This document shows positions 8,874 through 18,385 of a stretch of DNA of 64,000 bases, one piece after another. The DNA comes from Bacteroides finegoldii DSM 17565. Its GTDB lineage: Bacteria > Bacteroidota > Bacteroidia > Bacteroidales > Bacteroidaceae. Each line of letters opens with the position of its first letter. Position 1 is the first letter of the stretch. The notes under the pieces were generated by a model. The model ran no database searches and was not told the DNA's origin. It saw only the letters and a program-made list of their open reading frames with translations. The stretch lies in contig NZ_GG688318.1 in the NCBI RefSeq assembly GCF_000156195.1, forward strand, positions 168,882 through 232,881. The letters run 5' to 3'. The position numbers and the translations under genes were made by a program.

Positions 8874-11153
8874 ATGAAATTGAAAACATTCCTAACAGTA
8901 GGATGTTTAGGAGGTTTATTCACACTTAGCTCCTGTACAGCCCCCACGAATACGAAAGACTATAGTGCTCACGTCAACCCTTTCATCGGTACCGGCGGAC
9001 ATGGTCATACTTTCCCCGGAGCAGTAGTTCCGCACGGCATGATTCAGCCTAGTCCGGACACCCGAATTGACGGATGGGATGCTTGTTCCGGTTACTATTA
9101 TGCCGACTCTACTATCAATGGCTTCTCCCACACACACGTCAGTGGAACAGGTTGTTGCGACTACGGAGACGTACTGTTTATGCCAACTGTCGGCAAACAA
9201 CAATACCTGACTACCGATCCTCAAAGTCAAATACTAGCCTATGCTTCTTCTTTTTCCCACGAGAATGAAGTAGCAGAACCGGGATATTATGCTGTTTTTC
9301 TGGACACTTATCAGGTAAAAGCAGAAATATCAGCCACCAAACGTGGAGCTATCCACCGTTATACTTTTCCCGAAAGTACCGAATCCGGTTTCATCATTGA
9401 TTTAGATTACAGCCTGCAACGCCAGACCAACTCGGAAATGAAAATCGAAATAATCAGTGATACGGAAATCTGCGGACATAAAAAAACGACCTATTGGGCT
9501 TTCGACCAATATATTAATTTCTATGCCAAATTTTCCAAACCATTCTCTTATACATTGATTGCGGATTCCATTACCATGGATGACGGTAAACGGCTTCCCA
9601 TATGCAAAGCGCTACTGCATTTCGAGACAAAGAAGGACGAACAGGTGCTTGTAAAAACAGGGATTTCTGCCGTCGACATGGAAGGGGCACGCAAGAATGT
9701 CGAATCAGAGATTCCGGGATGGGATTTCGATAAGGTACGCAAAGACGCACGTCGGGCGTGGAATCAATATCTGTCCAAAATAGACATTACTACCTCGGAC
9801 AAAGAAGATAAAGCCATCTTCTACTCTGCCCTCTATCATACGGGAATCAGCCCGAACCTGCTCAGCGATGCGGACGGACGTTATTTAGGAATGGATCTCG
9901 AAGTACATCAGGGAGATACGATAAACCCGGTGTATACGGTATTCTCATTATGGGACACCTTCCGTGCATTGCATCCGTTAATGACAATTATCGCCCCCGA
10001 TTTGAACAATCAATTTATAAATTCACTGATAAAGAAACACCAGGAAGGCGGAATATATCCGATGTGGGACCTGGCTTCCAACTATACCGGAACCATGATT
10101 GGTTACCACGCAGTCCCCGTCATTGTAGACGCTTATATGAAAGGATACCGTAATTTCGACGCCAAAGAAGCCTACAAAGCCTGTCTGCGCGCAGCCGAAT
10201 ATGATACAACCGGCATTCAATGCCCGGAACTGGTACTTCCGCATCTCATGCCGAAAGCGAAATATTATAAAAATTCCATCGGCTATATTCCCTGCGACCG
10301 TGAAAATGAGTCTGTAGCCAAAGCCTTGGAGTACGCATATGACGATTGGTGTATCTCTATTTTTGCAGAAGCAATGAACGATTTTGAATCCAAAGCCAAA
10401 TATGAACGTTTTGCCAAAGCATACGAATTCTATTTCGACAAATCAACCCGCTTCATGCGCGGACTTGACTCGAAAGGAGAATGGCGCATCCCGTTCAATC
10501 CGCGTGCATCCACCCACCGCAACGATGATTATTGTGAAGGAACAGCCTGGCAATGGACTTGGTTTGTGCCTCATGATGTAGACGGGTTGGTCAATCTGAT
10601 GGGCGGTGAGGATGCATTCGCCCAGAAACTCGATTCGTTATTCACAGCCGATTCATCACTCGAAGGTGAAACGACATCGTCAGACATCAGCGGACTTATC
10701 GGTCAATATGCACATGGCAACGAACCCAGCCATCATGTGATCCATTTGTATAATTACGTAAATCGCCCGTGGAGGACACAAGAACTGGTAGATAGTGTCT
10801 ATCGCAGTCAGTATGCCAACAGTGTAGACGGATTATCCGGTAATGAGGATTGCGGTCAGATGTCTGCGTGGTACGTTCTCAACTCCATGGGGTTCTATCA
10901 GGTGTGTCCGGGAAAACCGGTATATTCCATCGGACGTCCCGTGTTTGACAAAGCAGTGATCAATCTGCCCGAAGACAAGACATTCAGTATAATAGTAAAA
11001 AACAATTCCAAAAAGAATAAATACATCGAAAGCATATCACTAAACGGCGAGTCTCTGAATACTCCATTTTTCAACCACCAAGACATAGCAAATGGTGGAA
11101 CAATGGAAATCAATATGAGCGACAAACCTAATAACAAAACACTTATACCATGA
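8874..11153 (+). CDS. GH92 exo-alpha-mannosidase lipoprotein (BT3991-like)
   Basis: A 759-residue lipoprotein (signal peptide ending LSSC). The N-terminal beta-sandwich begins HVNPFIGTGGHGHTFPG. The catalytic (alpha/alpha)6 domain carries the probable acid E555 (YCEGTAWQWTW), HGNEPSHH and the base loop GNEDCGQMSAWYV (D659). Like the first GH92 it lacks the His-Glu pair, so a linkage other than alpha-1,2 is likely. It overlaps the next GH92 gene by 4 bp (ATGA), suggesting translational coupling and matched production. Confidence 0.92.
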   Translation: MKLKTFLTVGCLGGLFTLSSCTAPTNTKDYSAHVNPFIGTGGHGHTFPGAVVPHGMIQPSPDTRIDGWDACSGYYYADSTINGFSHTHVSGTGCCDYGDVLFMPTVGKQQYLTTDPQSQILAYASSFSHENEVAEPGYYAVFLDTYQVKAEISATKRGAIHRYTFPESTESGFIIDLDYSLQRQTNSEMKIEIISDTEICGHKKTTYWAFDQYINFYAKFSKPFSYTLIADSITMDDGKRLPICKALLHFETKKDEQVLVKTGISAVDMEGARKNVESEIPGWDFDKVRKDARRAWNQYLSKIDITTSDKEDKAIFYSALYHTGISPNLLSDADGRYLGMDLEVHQGDTINPVYTVFSLWDTFRALHPLMTIIAPDLNNQFINSLIKKHQEGGIYPMWDLASNYTGTMIGYHAVPVIVDAYMKGYRNFDAKEAYKACLRAAEYDTTGIQCPELVLPHLMPKAKYYKNSIGYIPCDRENESVAKALEYAYDDWCISIFAEAMNDFESKAKYERFAKAYEFYFDKSTRFMRGLDSKGEWRIPFNPRASTHRNDDYCEGTAWQWTWFVPHDVDGLVNLMGGEDAFAQKLDSLFTADSSLEGETTSSDISGLIGQYAHGNEPSHHVIHLYNYVNRPWRTQELVDSVYRSQYANSVDGLSGNEDCGQMSAWYVLNSMGFYQVCPGKPVYSIGRPVFDKAVINLPEDKTFSIIVKNNSKKNKYIESISLNGESLNTPFFNHQDIANGGTMEINMSDKPNNKTLIP

Positions 11154-13417
11154 GAAGAACATTACTAATTGCTTGTGTACTTGGTTGTACACTCTTTGCC
11201 AAGGCAAAAGATTGGACGCAGTATGTAAACCCGTTAATGGGTTCTCAGTCTACTTTCGAGTTATCAACAGGTAATACTTATCCGGCCATTGCGCATCCTT
11301 GGGGAATGAACTTCTGGACTCCTCAAACAGGAAAAATGGGAGACGGATGGCAATATACCTATACTGCCAATAAGATCCGCGGTTTCAAACAGACCCACCA
11401 ACCCAGTCCATGGATTAATGACTATGGTCAATTCTCCATCATGCCGATAGTCGGAAAGCCTGTATTTGACGAAGAGAAACGTGCCAGTTGGTTTGCACAC
11501 AAAGGAGAAACAGCTACTCCTTATTATTATAAAGTATATCTCGCCGAACATGACATAGTGACGGAAATGGCACCTACGGAGCGTGCCGTCCTTTTCCGTT
11601 TCACTTTCCCTGAGAATGACCATTCATACATCGTAATAGATGCTTTCGACAAAGGTTCGTATATCAAAGTGATTCCCGAAGAAAACAAGGTTATCGGCTA
11701 TACTACCCGCAATAGCGGTGGAGTTCCCGAAAACTTCAAGAATTACTTTATCATCGAGTTCGACAAACCTTTTACCTATAAAGCGACGGTAGCCAATGGC
11801 AATCTGCAAGAAAATGTTGCCGAACAAACAGCTGACCATGCCGGAGCAATCATCGGCTTCCGTACACATAAAGGAGAACAGGTGCACGCCCGCATCTCCT
11901 CCTCTTTTATCAGCTTCGAACAGGCCGCCACAAACATGAAAGAGCTGAGCAAAGACAATATAGAACAACTAGCCAAGAAAGGGAAAGATGCCTGGAATCA
12001 AGTTTTGGGCAAGATAGAAGTAGAAGGAGGAAATCTCGATCAATATCGTACGTTTTATTCATGTCTGTATCGTTCCTTACTTTTTCCACGTAAATTCTAC
12101 GAACTGGATGCTACCGGGAAACCTATTCACTACAGCCCCTACAACGGACAAGTATTACCCGGTTATATGTATACCGACACAGGATTTTGGGATACATTCC
12201 GTTGCCTGTTCCCATTATTGAACCTGATGTATCCTTCCATCAACAAGGAAATGCAGGAAGGACTTATCAATACGTACAAAGAAAGCGGCTTCTTTCCCGA
12301 ATGGGCAAGTCCCGGACACAGAGGATGTATGGTTGGCAACAATTCCGCCTCCGTCCTAGTAGATGCCTATATGAAAGGAGTCAGAGTAGACGACATAAAA
12401 ACTTTGTATGAAGGCTTGCTTCACGGAACAGAGAATGTGCATCCTCAAGTTTCTTCAACAGGTCGCTTAGGACACGAATACTACAACAAACTGGGTTACG
12501 TTCCATATGACGTAAAAATCAACGAGAACGCTGCCCGCACTTTGGAATACGCTTACAATGATTGGTGTATTTATAAACTAGCCAAAGAGTTGAAACGTCC
12601 CCAAAAAGAAATCAACCGCTTTGCCAAGCGTGCCATGAACTATAAGAACCTTTTCGATAAAGAGTCTAAATTAATGCACGGACGTAATGCAGACGGTACA
12701 TTCCAATCTCCGTTCTCTCCGCTGAAATGGGGTGACGCCTTTACGGAGGGCAATAGCTGGCACTATACTTGGTCTGTATTCCACGATCCTCAAGGACTTA
12801 TCGACCTGATGGGCGGAAAAGATGAATTTATTACCATGATGGACTCCGTATTCGCCGTACCTCCCGTTTTCGATGAAAGCTACTACGGGCAAGTGATTCA
12901 CGAAATCCGTGAAATGACCGTTATGAATATGGGGAACTATGCACATGGCAACCAGCCTATCCAGCACATGATATATTTGTACGACTATGCAGGTCAGCCC
13001 TGGAAAGCTCAATACTGGCTACGTCAGGTTATGGACAGGATGTACACTCCGACACCGGACGGCTATTGTGGTGATGAAGACAACGGGCAGACTTCCGCCT
13101 GGTATGTATTTTCGGCATTAGGCTTCTACCCTGTTTGTCCGGGAACGGACGAATATATCATAGGTGCTCCGCTGTTCAAGAAAGCCACACTTCATTTTGA
13201 GAACGGCAACAGTCTGGTCATTGACGCTCCAAACAACAACAAAAAGAATTTCTATATCAACTCCATGAGTTTCAACGGAACCGATTATACCAAGAATTAT
13301 CTTTGTCATGGAGATTTATTCAAAGGTGGCACTATCAAAGTAGATATGAGCAACCAACCGAACAAGAACAGAGGAACGAAAGAAGAGGATATGCCTTATT
13401 CTTTTTCTAAAGAATAA
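11150..13417 (+). CDS. GH92 alpha-1,2-mannosidase (BT3990 orthologue)
   Basis: A 755-residue protein with a cleavable signal peptide (LLIACVLGCTLFAKA) and no lipobox cysteine, so it is probably soluble in the periplasm. Three sets of residues match the published numbering of BT3990: the general acid E533 (TEGNSWHYTW), the alpha-1,2 specificity pair H584-E585 (QVIHEIREM), and D642/D644 in GDEDNGQ. It would remove the terminal alpha-1,2-mannose from high-mannose N-glycans after import. The other two GH92 enzymes in this operon lack H584-E585. The start overlaps the preceding stop. A terminator follows at 13466. Confidence 0.95.
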   Translation: MRRTLLIACVLGCTLFAKAKDWTQYVNPLMGSQSTFELSTGNTYPAIAHPWGMNFWTPQTGKMGDGWQYTYTANKIRGFKQTHQPSPWINDYGQFSIMPIVGKPVFDEEKRASWFAHKGETATPYYYKVYLAEHDIVTEMAPTERAVLFRFTFPENDHSYIVIDAFDKGSYIKVIPEENKVIGYTTRNSGGVPENFKNYFIIEFDKPFTYKATVANGNLQENVAEQTADHAGAIIGFRTHKGEQVHARISSSFISFEQAATNMKELSKDNIEQLAKKGKDAWNQVLGKIEVEGGNLDQYRTFYSCLYRSLLFPRKFYELDATGKPIHYSPYNGQVLPGYMYTDTGFWDTFRCLFPLLNLMYPSINKEMQEGLINTYKESGFFPEWASPGHRGCMVGNNSASVLVDAYMKGVRVDDIKTLYEGLLHGTENVHPQVSSTGRLGHEYYNKLGYVPYDVKINENAARTLEYAYNDWCIYKLAKELKRPQKEINRFAKRAMNYKNLFDKESKLMHGRNADGTFQSPFSPLKWGDAFTEGNSWHYTWSVFHDPQGLIDLMGGKDEFITMMDSVFAVPPVFDESYYGQVIHEIREMTVMNMGNYAHGNQPIQHMIYLYDYAGQPWKAQYWLRQVMDRMYTPTPDGYCGDEDNGQTSAWYVFSALGFYPVCPGTDEYIIGAPLFKKATLHFENGNSLVIDAPNNNKKNFYINSMSFNGTDYTKNYLCHGDLFKGGTIKVDMSNQPNKNRGTKEEDMPYSFSKE

Positions 13418-13465
13418 AAAAACTTAAGACATAATAAAATCCTATTTATCAAGATTCCGGCTGAT

Positions 13466-13508
13466 AAAAAACAACCTGAAAGTATCTTCTTACTTTCAGG
13501 TTGTTTTT
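13466..13508 (+). terminator. Terminator of the GH92/sigma operon
   Basis: The hairpin ACAACCTGAAAGTA / TACTTTCAGGTTGT (13471-13484 with 13491-13504) has a 6-nt loop and is followed by TTTTTAT. It closes the rightward operon of three GH92 genes, sigma and anti-sigma. Confidence 0.85.
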
Positions 13509-13558
13509 ATCTTCTCTTAATTACTTTTTCACTACCTTTGCTCACACAAACAAAATTC

Positions 13559-13999
13559 ATGAGCATGAAAGAAAAACTTGACTTTTCAGAAGTTCCTTAT
13601 CAATACTCGATGTGCCTTAACCGGCAATGTCCGAAAGCCGACATATGCCTTAGACAACTCGCCGAACAAAGTATACCGGAAAAGGTCGAACATTGGACAA
13701 TTATTAGTCCCAAGCGTTTAACTACTACAAAAGGAGATTGTCCTTATTATCGTTCCAATATCAAAGCGAGCTATGCAAAAGGATTCATCGGCATCTTGGA
13801 AAGTCTGCCTCATAAGCAAATGGAAAATGTAATCATACATTTAATGAGTTTTTTCAGTCGAAGAACCTATTATCGTGTCCGCAAAGGTGAACGTTTACTC
13901 TCTCCTGCCGAGCAGCAGCAAGTTTTGAATGTCCTTAAATATTGTGGTGTTTTACAACCACCTAAGTTCGATGAGTATATCGAAGCTTATGATTGGTGA
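13559..13999 (+). CDS. DUF6078-like small protein (BT3989-like)
   Basis: A 146-residue protein that I recognise only as the DUF6078 type. Cysteines are clustered near the N-terminus (MCLNRQCPKADICLRQ), which could bind a metal, with another in GDCPYY. There is no signal peptide. An upstream TTG at 13538 could lengthen it, but that TTG is part of a -7 element, TACCTTTG (13533-13540), so the ATG at 13559 is preferred. It stands alone between two terminators. No function can be assigned. Small DUF6078 genes are often found near Bacteroides polysaccharide utilisation loci. Confidence 0.75.
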   Translation: MSMKEKLDFSEVPYQYSMCLNRQCPKADICLRQLAEQSIPEKVEHWTIISPKRLTTTKGDCPYYRSNIKASYAKGFIGILESLPHKQMENVIIHLMSFFSRRTYYRVRKGERLLSPAEQQQVLNVLKYCGVLQPPKFDEYIEAYDW

Positions 14000-14033
14000 C
14001 AAGCTTTAAATGCTATGACAGTAACATTCTATT

Positions 14034-14104
14034 GGCACAGTTATGCCATCGAGGTGGCACGCTTGTGACAAGGTGATAGCACAGTCATGCCACTACGGTG
14101 GCAC
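14034..14104. repeat. Pair of 27-nt direct repeats
   Basis: Copies at 14034-14060 and 14078-14104 share 21 of 27 positions. Both contain GCACAGT, ATGCCA and end GGTGGCAC; their starts are 44 nt apart. A related inverted piece, TGCCACCTTGAG, follows near 14130. They may be a protein-binding or RNA element, or a degraded interspersed repeat. Confidence 0.5.
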
Positions 14105-14270
14105 AAATCATTAAAACCAAGGAAATAATGCCACCTTGAGATGTTCCTCCGTATGATATCCGTGTAACCCTACATCCCCCAAAGCCTATCCCGACTACCC
14201 GCTTTTTGGCTATAGCTTATAGCAATGACTTGTACGACTTCTTGTCGCACTGAATGCTTAAAGACACAAA

Positions 14271-14312
14271 AAGGCAACTAACCCGTTATAAACTAGTTGC
14301 CTTATTTTTATT
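14271..14312 (+). terminator. Terminator for rightward transcripts
   Basis: A 10-bp perfect stem (14271-14280 with 14294-14303) followed by ATTTTTATTATTTTA. It probably ends transcription from the DUF6078 gene side. Confidence 0.7.
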
Positions 14313-14362
14313 ATTTTAGGAATAACCCTTATTAATACATCTGAAGTAAACAGAAACAAAAA

Positions 14363-14404
14363 TCTCCTTTTTCTTTGTTTTGTATCAAACAAAGAAAAAG
14401 GAGA
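14363..14404. terminator. Terminator of the left glycosidase cassette
   Basis: An 18-bp perfect stem (14363-14380 with 14387-14404), loop of 6 nt. On the minus strand it is followed by TTTTTG. It lies 38 bp beyond the stop of the leftward Ig-like lipoprotein gene. Confidence 0.8.
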
Positions 14405-14441
14405 CTGCCTTATACAAATGTTATATTTATCTCATAATTGA

Positions 14442-15707
14442 CTAAATGGAATCGCAGAAATACCCTCTATGTGAAACCTCATCTTTAATGAATGAAAAGA
14501 TTCCCCATATACGCCTGCCATCATTTTTTATAATCTCTAAAGTTACCGGCTCATTCTGGTAATATATATAATTAGGATAAAAATAACTATAATATGAGAA
14601 AGAAGCATCCATCTTTTTTCCTTCACTCTTATCACCGCTAAACGTTAATAAAGAATAATAAACATTGTAATATTCCCATCCATAAGTTACTTGCCCATTT
14701 TGTTGCTCATTTTTAAAGCTAACTGCCAATCCTCCTATAATTTGGTCATTGTCATCCAAATAATAGCGGCGCGAGTTATCGGCAACAATCGCTTGTATTT
14801 CTTCTTCTGTATAAGTCTTGTCTGTCGGAAGAACACGTATGATACAAGTCGCCTTCAAATTCAGAATATCAGTAACCGTAATTGTAGCAACAAGGTCTGT
14901 ATCCGAATTCTTAAGTATACCTGTGATTTTAACTGCTCCTAAAGCAGTTACGGAAACTTGTATATCCTGATTATCAGAGACAACTTTATAGCCGCCGTTA
15001 CCATCTACAACGTTTATCGTTACAGCGAACGACTTTCCAACAGCACCTTCTGCTTCCACATTCGTTTCGTCTAGTTTGAGAACATCAGTACGATGCGCTG
15101 ATATACAAACGTCAAATACAGATATCATGCCCAAAACATCAGTAACGGTAACAGCTGCAGTTGTAGGAGTTTCTATGTCTTCTGGCTTTCCCATTATGGT
15201 AATCGTTCCGCTTTCCGAAGCAGAAACAGTTACTTTCGGATTATCAGATACAACCTTATAACCGCCATTACCCTCTATTATATTAACTGTTGCATACGCT
15301 GATATATTAAGGAGAGATTCAATCTCCACTTCTGTTTTATCCAATTCTATTACATCTGTAAGGCCTACCAGTATCGGTTTCTTTTCATAATAACCATTTT
15401 TATCGGATACCACGATATAAGTTTTACCAATACTGATACCTTTTATCATGATCTTTCCGTCTACAACTTCCGCCTTTGCAATATTTTCATTAGTCGAAAA
15501 AGCATTGTATTCGCCACCACCTTGCAATATTTCAAGCTCGGCGTCGGTATCTTCTCCGATTTTCACAAATAATGCATCTTCAGCAACCATCAATTCAGGA
15601 TTCGAAGGCGGTGTATCTATTCCCGGTTCATCATCATTACCACAGCTGAAAAATGACAGTACCACAACAGTCATCAACATGGTTTTATATATAATCTTCA
15701 TACTCAT
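14442..15707 (-). CDS. Lipoprotein with tandem Ig-like repeats (BT3988-like)
   Basis: A surface or periplasmic lipoprotein of about 421 residues (signal peptide MLMTVVVLSFFSC). Two clear tandem domains share the pattern LDKTEVEIE / LDETNVEAE, then GNGGYKVVSDN and TVTDVLGM / TVTDILNL, as in bacterial Ig-like (Big) folds. A related N-terminal copy is weaker (GGGEYNAFSTN). The C-terminal ~100 residues are unassigned. No catalytic motif is visible, so a glycan-binding or spacer role is inferred. The chosen start (ATG at 15707) puts the signal peptide at the N-terminus; ATG 15701 is equally possible, and a longer reading frame would overlap the GH18 gene. It is the last gene of the left cassette and has no counterpart in the right cassette. 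Confidence 0.8.
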   Translation of the reverse strand: MSMKIIYKTMLMTVVVLSFFSCGNDDEPGIDTPPSNPELMVAEDALFVKIGEDTDAELEILQGGGEYNAFSTNENIAKAEVVDGKIMIKGISIGKTYIVVSDKNGYYEKKPILVGLTDVIELDKTEVEIESLLNISAYATVNIIEGNGGYKVVSDNPKVTVSASESGTITIMGKPEDIETPTTAAVTVTDVLGMISVFDVCISAHRTDVLKLDETNVEAEGAVGKSFAVTINVVDGNGGYKVVSDNQDIQVSVTALGAVKITGILKNSDTDLVATITVTDILNLKATCIIRVLPTDKTYTEEEIQAIVADNSRRYYLDDNDQIIGGLAVSFKNEQQNGQVTYGWEYYNVYYSLLTFSGDKSEGKKMDASFSYYSYFYPNYIYYQNEPVTLEIIKNDGRRIWGIFSFIKDEVSHRGYFCDSI

Positions 15708-15733
15708 ATCTATTTTTATTTTCATATATAATA

Positions 15734-17179
15734 TTATTCCCAATCCTTAGGATATTTCACTCCATCATATACAAGTTCATCATCAAAAAATACTTCTGCA
15801 ATATCTTGCATGGAAGGTAATTGTTGATATTCAAAATTCAATCTATACGGATCCATAGCAAAAATCATGTGCGTCTTATACCCTCCATCGACCATCCATT
15901 GCAATTGGCTCTTCTTTGCTATAAATCTACCGGTGTACTCTTGAGAATATAATCCCATATTACTTTTGGGTAGTCCCGGGAAAGAACTGCTCATATTACC
16001 GGCCACCCCATAATCACGCACTGCATAAGTTACATACTCACCGGATTGTATCGTGCGACCATCCACATATATTGACGGTAAACTAAAAATAGTACCATAA
16101 GCATATACTACAATGTCCTTTTCAGGCTGAAGTTTATGTACCTCATAGGCAAGACGCGAACAGGCCGATGCAGCCGGTCTGACAAATCCGGGAACCGTCA
16201 AATATAAATTATAATCATTATAATCAGCATATTCTTCATCCAGAAAAATACCATCCAAATTATAGGCATCGCACATCGCCTTAATTTCCAAAGCAAATTC
16301 CCGACAAGTTTCAGGGGCCAGATTGCATAAACCCGAACCATCATGATCGGGCATTATACCCATAAATACTTTCATCCCATGATCCTGTAAAGGTTTCAGA
16401 TAATGCTCATTTTTATCAAGCAATGCCTGTACATTAGCATTATACTTCATTGTAACCTGGCCGGTCTCCCGATTATACATCATGTTGCCTGAGAACATAA
16501 TCAAAGCGTCAATCAGCAACTTCTTACTATTCTTCAAGGTGAAACTTAAATTATTGAGCGGATTGGTGTCATTTACTTCCATACAACTGAAGATTTTAAC
16601 TCCGCTTGCTTTGTTGCAATCAGGCATGCCGGTTTTGTCTGTAACAAAAACCAACCAGGTATTTTCCTCCTGCACTAAATCCAAATTACCGGAAATCACG
16701 TTTATTTTCAAAGGAATAACATATTTTTTATCCATTGAAAGTTCACCATTTGAGACAAAAGAAATCTGAAGCGGAGAAGATTTCTTTTCACCGGCTTTCA
16801 CTTCCAATACCGCTTCCTCCGGTAACATTACTTGTGATTGGGGAAACAATTCATACGAAGCAGAGTTTCTGACATTATAGTCTTCAAGCACGTTTTCGTC
16901 ATAAACAACCGACACAGCACAATCCGATGTCGTTTTTTTTGTCAGATTAAGATACAATAACAAATCACCGGATGATCTGAATTCAACATTTGAGGCCAAT
17001 TGTTTCCCCTGGCTATCAGTTAAATATCCTAATAAATCATCATGAAATTCATATAATTTTTCATCAACAGTACCCACTGTCATGTCATCTTCTGTACAAG
17101 AAGAAATAAACAGGCCTCCCAACATCAGGAGAGCCATACATTGCAGTTTTAATAGATTCAGATATTTCATATTCTTCAT
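15734..17179 (-). CDS. GH18 endo-beta-N-acetylglucosaminidase (EndoBT-3987-like)
   Basis: A 481-residue lipoprotein (signal peptide ending LFISSC). A DUF1735/beta-sandwich domain occupies about residues 35-180, and the GH18 barrel begins near 190. The catalytic segment is DGIFLDEEYADY (309-320), whose D314 and E316 form the DxE pair of GH18 endoglycosidases that cut between the two core GlcNAc residues of N-glycans. By size, domain order and neighbours it matches EndoBT-3987, which releases high-mannose glycans at the cell surface. It is second to last in the left cassette. In the present orientation no promoter drives it, because the SusC/SusD genes and their upstream region point away. Confidence 0.92.
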   Translation of the reverse strand: MKNMKYLNLLKLQCMALLMLGGLFISSCTEDDMTVGTVDEKLYEFHDDLLGYLTDSQGKQLASNVEFRSSGDLLLYLNLTKKTTSDCAVSVVYDENVLEDYNVRNSASYELFPQSQVMLPEEAVLEVKAGEKKSSPLQISFVSNGELSMDKKYVIPLKINVISGNLDLVQEENTWLVFVTDKTGMPDCNKASGVKIFSCMEVNDTNPLNNLSFTLKNSKKLLIDALIMFSGNMMYNRETGQVTMKYNANVQALLDKNEHYLKPLQDHGMKVFMGIMPDHDGSGLCNLAPETCREFALEIKAMCDAYNLDGIFLDEEYADYNDYNLYLTVPGFVRPAASACSRLAYEVHKLQPEKDIVVYAYGTIFSLPSIYVDGRTIQSGEYVTYAVRDYGVAGNMSSSFPGLPKSNMGLYSQEYTGRFIAKKSQLQWMVDGGYKTHMIFAMDPYRLNFEYQQLPSMQDIAEVFFDDELVYDGVKYPKDWE

Positions 17180-17191
17180 TTTTGATCTACA

Positions 17192-18370
17192 TTATTGATT
17201 TTTCTCCGGTAATTCAAGAGGCTTCCATGTCAAATCCTTATTAGCAGTAAGATTATTTCCACTTGCATAATCAGTTATGCTCATCCCTTGCCCCTCATCA
17301 AATTTCCAATAAGCAACTAAACCCTCCGACTTTGGATCCACATAATAAAAATGATTCTTAGCTTGAATTTCCTCCACTGTCAAAACACGATTCCAAATAC
17401 GGCATTCACAAATATCACCATCCAAATAACGCGCAGCTTCATAAGAATAACCAATCCAGAAACCGCGTTTAAGTTCAGTTTCTTCTTCCACCGGATAAGA
17501 GTATCCCCAATTCACCGTGGTACGAATAGTTTTATTCCCATATCCCCTTGACACACCGTCCACAAACATTTCCGACTGCCCGGTATTTCCGTCATAAGTA
17601 AAAGCAATATGTACCCATTTCCCCGTTTCTATTGTCCAGTTGGGATTTGTAGCATTAGTGGAAGTCGTAGCAAGCTGAAGCTGATTTCCCGGAAGTCCCT
17701 GATCACTGAAACGGAGCAGAAACTTTCCTTCTATTCCCATCAAAGTACTGATTTTATTATTCAGTTCATCGGCACGAACAAGTGCTTCTACCGTTATTGT
17801 CTTCAAGCCTATCAATACACCGGCGTGAAGAAAATTCGGCTTCAACCTTCTTTCTTTTATATTGGCCACTGTATTGATTAATGCAGCACCTTTAAATACA
17901 TAATAAACTGTACGTGCGCTTTCCAAAAGTTCCCAATCAGACTCAGCTACAGTTACAGGCAATACATAGACCAAATTACTGTTCAACGCCGTCAAGTCCT
18001 TAAAATGCAATACAACATCAGTAGAAACAACACTTCCCTTATTAATTATGACATTCGACTCTTTTACTTCGTAGTAATCCTCCGGCAGCGCAACAGCTGC
18101 ATCATAATAAATCTCATTATATGTTGTAACCAATGACGGTTCTGCCTTATATACAATATGTATATCACTCTCCACCGGCTGGGGAATGGTAGCCTGAAAA
18201 GTCTGCAACATTTCGTCTACACCGGGTTTAAGCAAATGTGTTGCAACCTTTTTGGACACATCTCCGGTAATCACCTTGCTGTCAAAACTCTCGGCATCGT
18301 CCTGACAGGATACTACATTTACTGCCAACAGCAATACAAAAAGACTGAAAATTGAGTTATATTTCTTCAT
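17192..18370 (-). CDS. DUF1735 + LamG lipoprotein, surface glycan-binding (BT3986-like)
   Basis: A 392-residue lipoprotein (signal ending NVVSC). The N-terminal DUF1735-type domain covers about 30-165. It is followed by a LamG/concanavalin-like domain (about 175-385) with TVEALVRADELNNKISTLMG, WVHIAFTYDG and WNRVLTVEEIQ, and a closing GLVAYWKFDEG. Such proteins bind glycan at the outer surface next to the SusCD complex. It has a close paralogue at 25423-26592 in the right cassette (shared STLMGIEGKFL, YYVFKGA, LINxVANIKE). It is separated by 15 bp from the headless gene upstream and 12 bp from the GH18 gene downstream, consistent with one operon. Confidence 0.88.
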   Translation of the reverse strand: MKKYNSIFSLFVLLLAVNVVSCQDDAESFDSKVITGDVSKKVATHLLKPGVDEMLQTFQATIPQPVESDIHIVYKAEPSLVTTYNEIYYDAAVALPEDYYEVKESNVIINKGSVVSTDVVLHFKDLTALNSNLVYVLPVTVAESDWELLESARTVYYVFKGAALINTVANIKERRLKPNFLHAGVLIGLKTITVEALVRADELNNKISTLMGIEGKFLLRFSDQGLPGNQLQLATTSTNATNPNWTIETGKWVHIAFTYDGNTGQSEMFVDGVSRGYGNKTIRTTVNWGYSYPVEEETELKRGFWIGYSYEAARYLDGDICECRIWNRVLTVEEIQAKNHFYYVDPKSEGLVAYWKFDEGQGMSITDYASGNNLTANKDLTWKPLELPEKNQ

Positions 18371-18385
18371 ATTAAAAACCTCCTT

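Larger units (their letters stand above)
14000..14441. other. Intergenic region with short repeats and two terminators
   Basis: 442 bp without a credible protein gene, lying between the converging DUF6078 gene and the left glycosidase cassette. It holds two 27-nt imperfect direct repeats (14034-14060, 14078-14104) and two hairpin terminators listed separately. The middle (14105-14260) shows nothing I recognise. Confidence 0.6.

Noticed and set aside
12941..12960. Loss of the catalytic acid in the third GH92 (HGNQP instead of HGNEP)
   Set aside because: The known general acid of BT3990 is E533, which is present at 12746-12748. The HGN-Q change is elsewhere, so the enzyme should be active.
13538..13558. 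Upstream TTG start for the DUF6078 gene
   Set aside because: The TTG is part of the -7 element TACCTTTG, so it would not be in the transcript.
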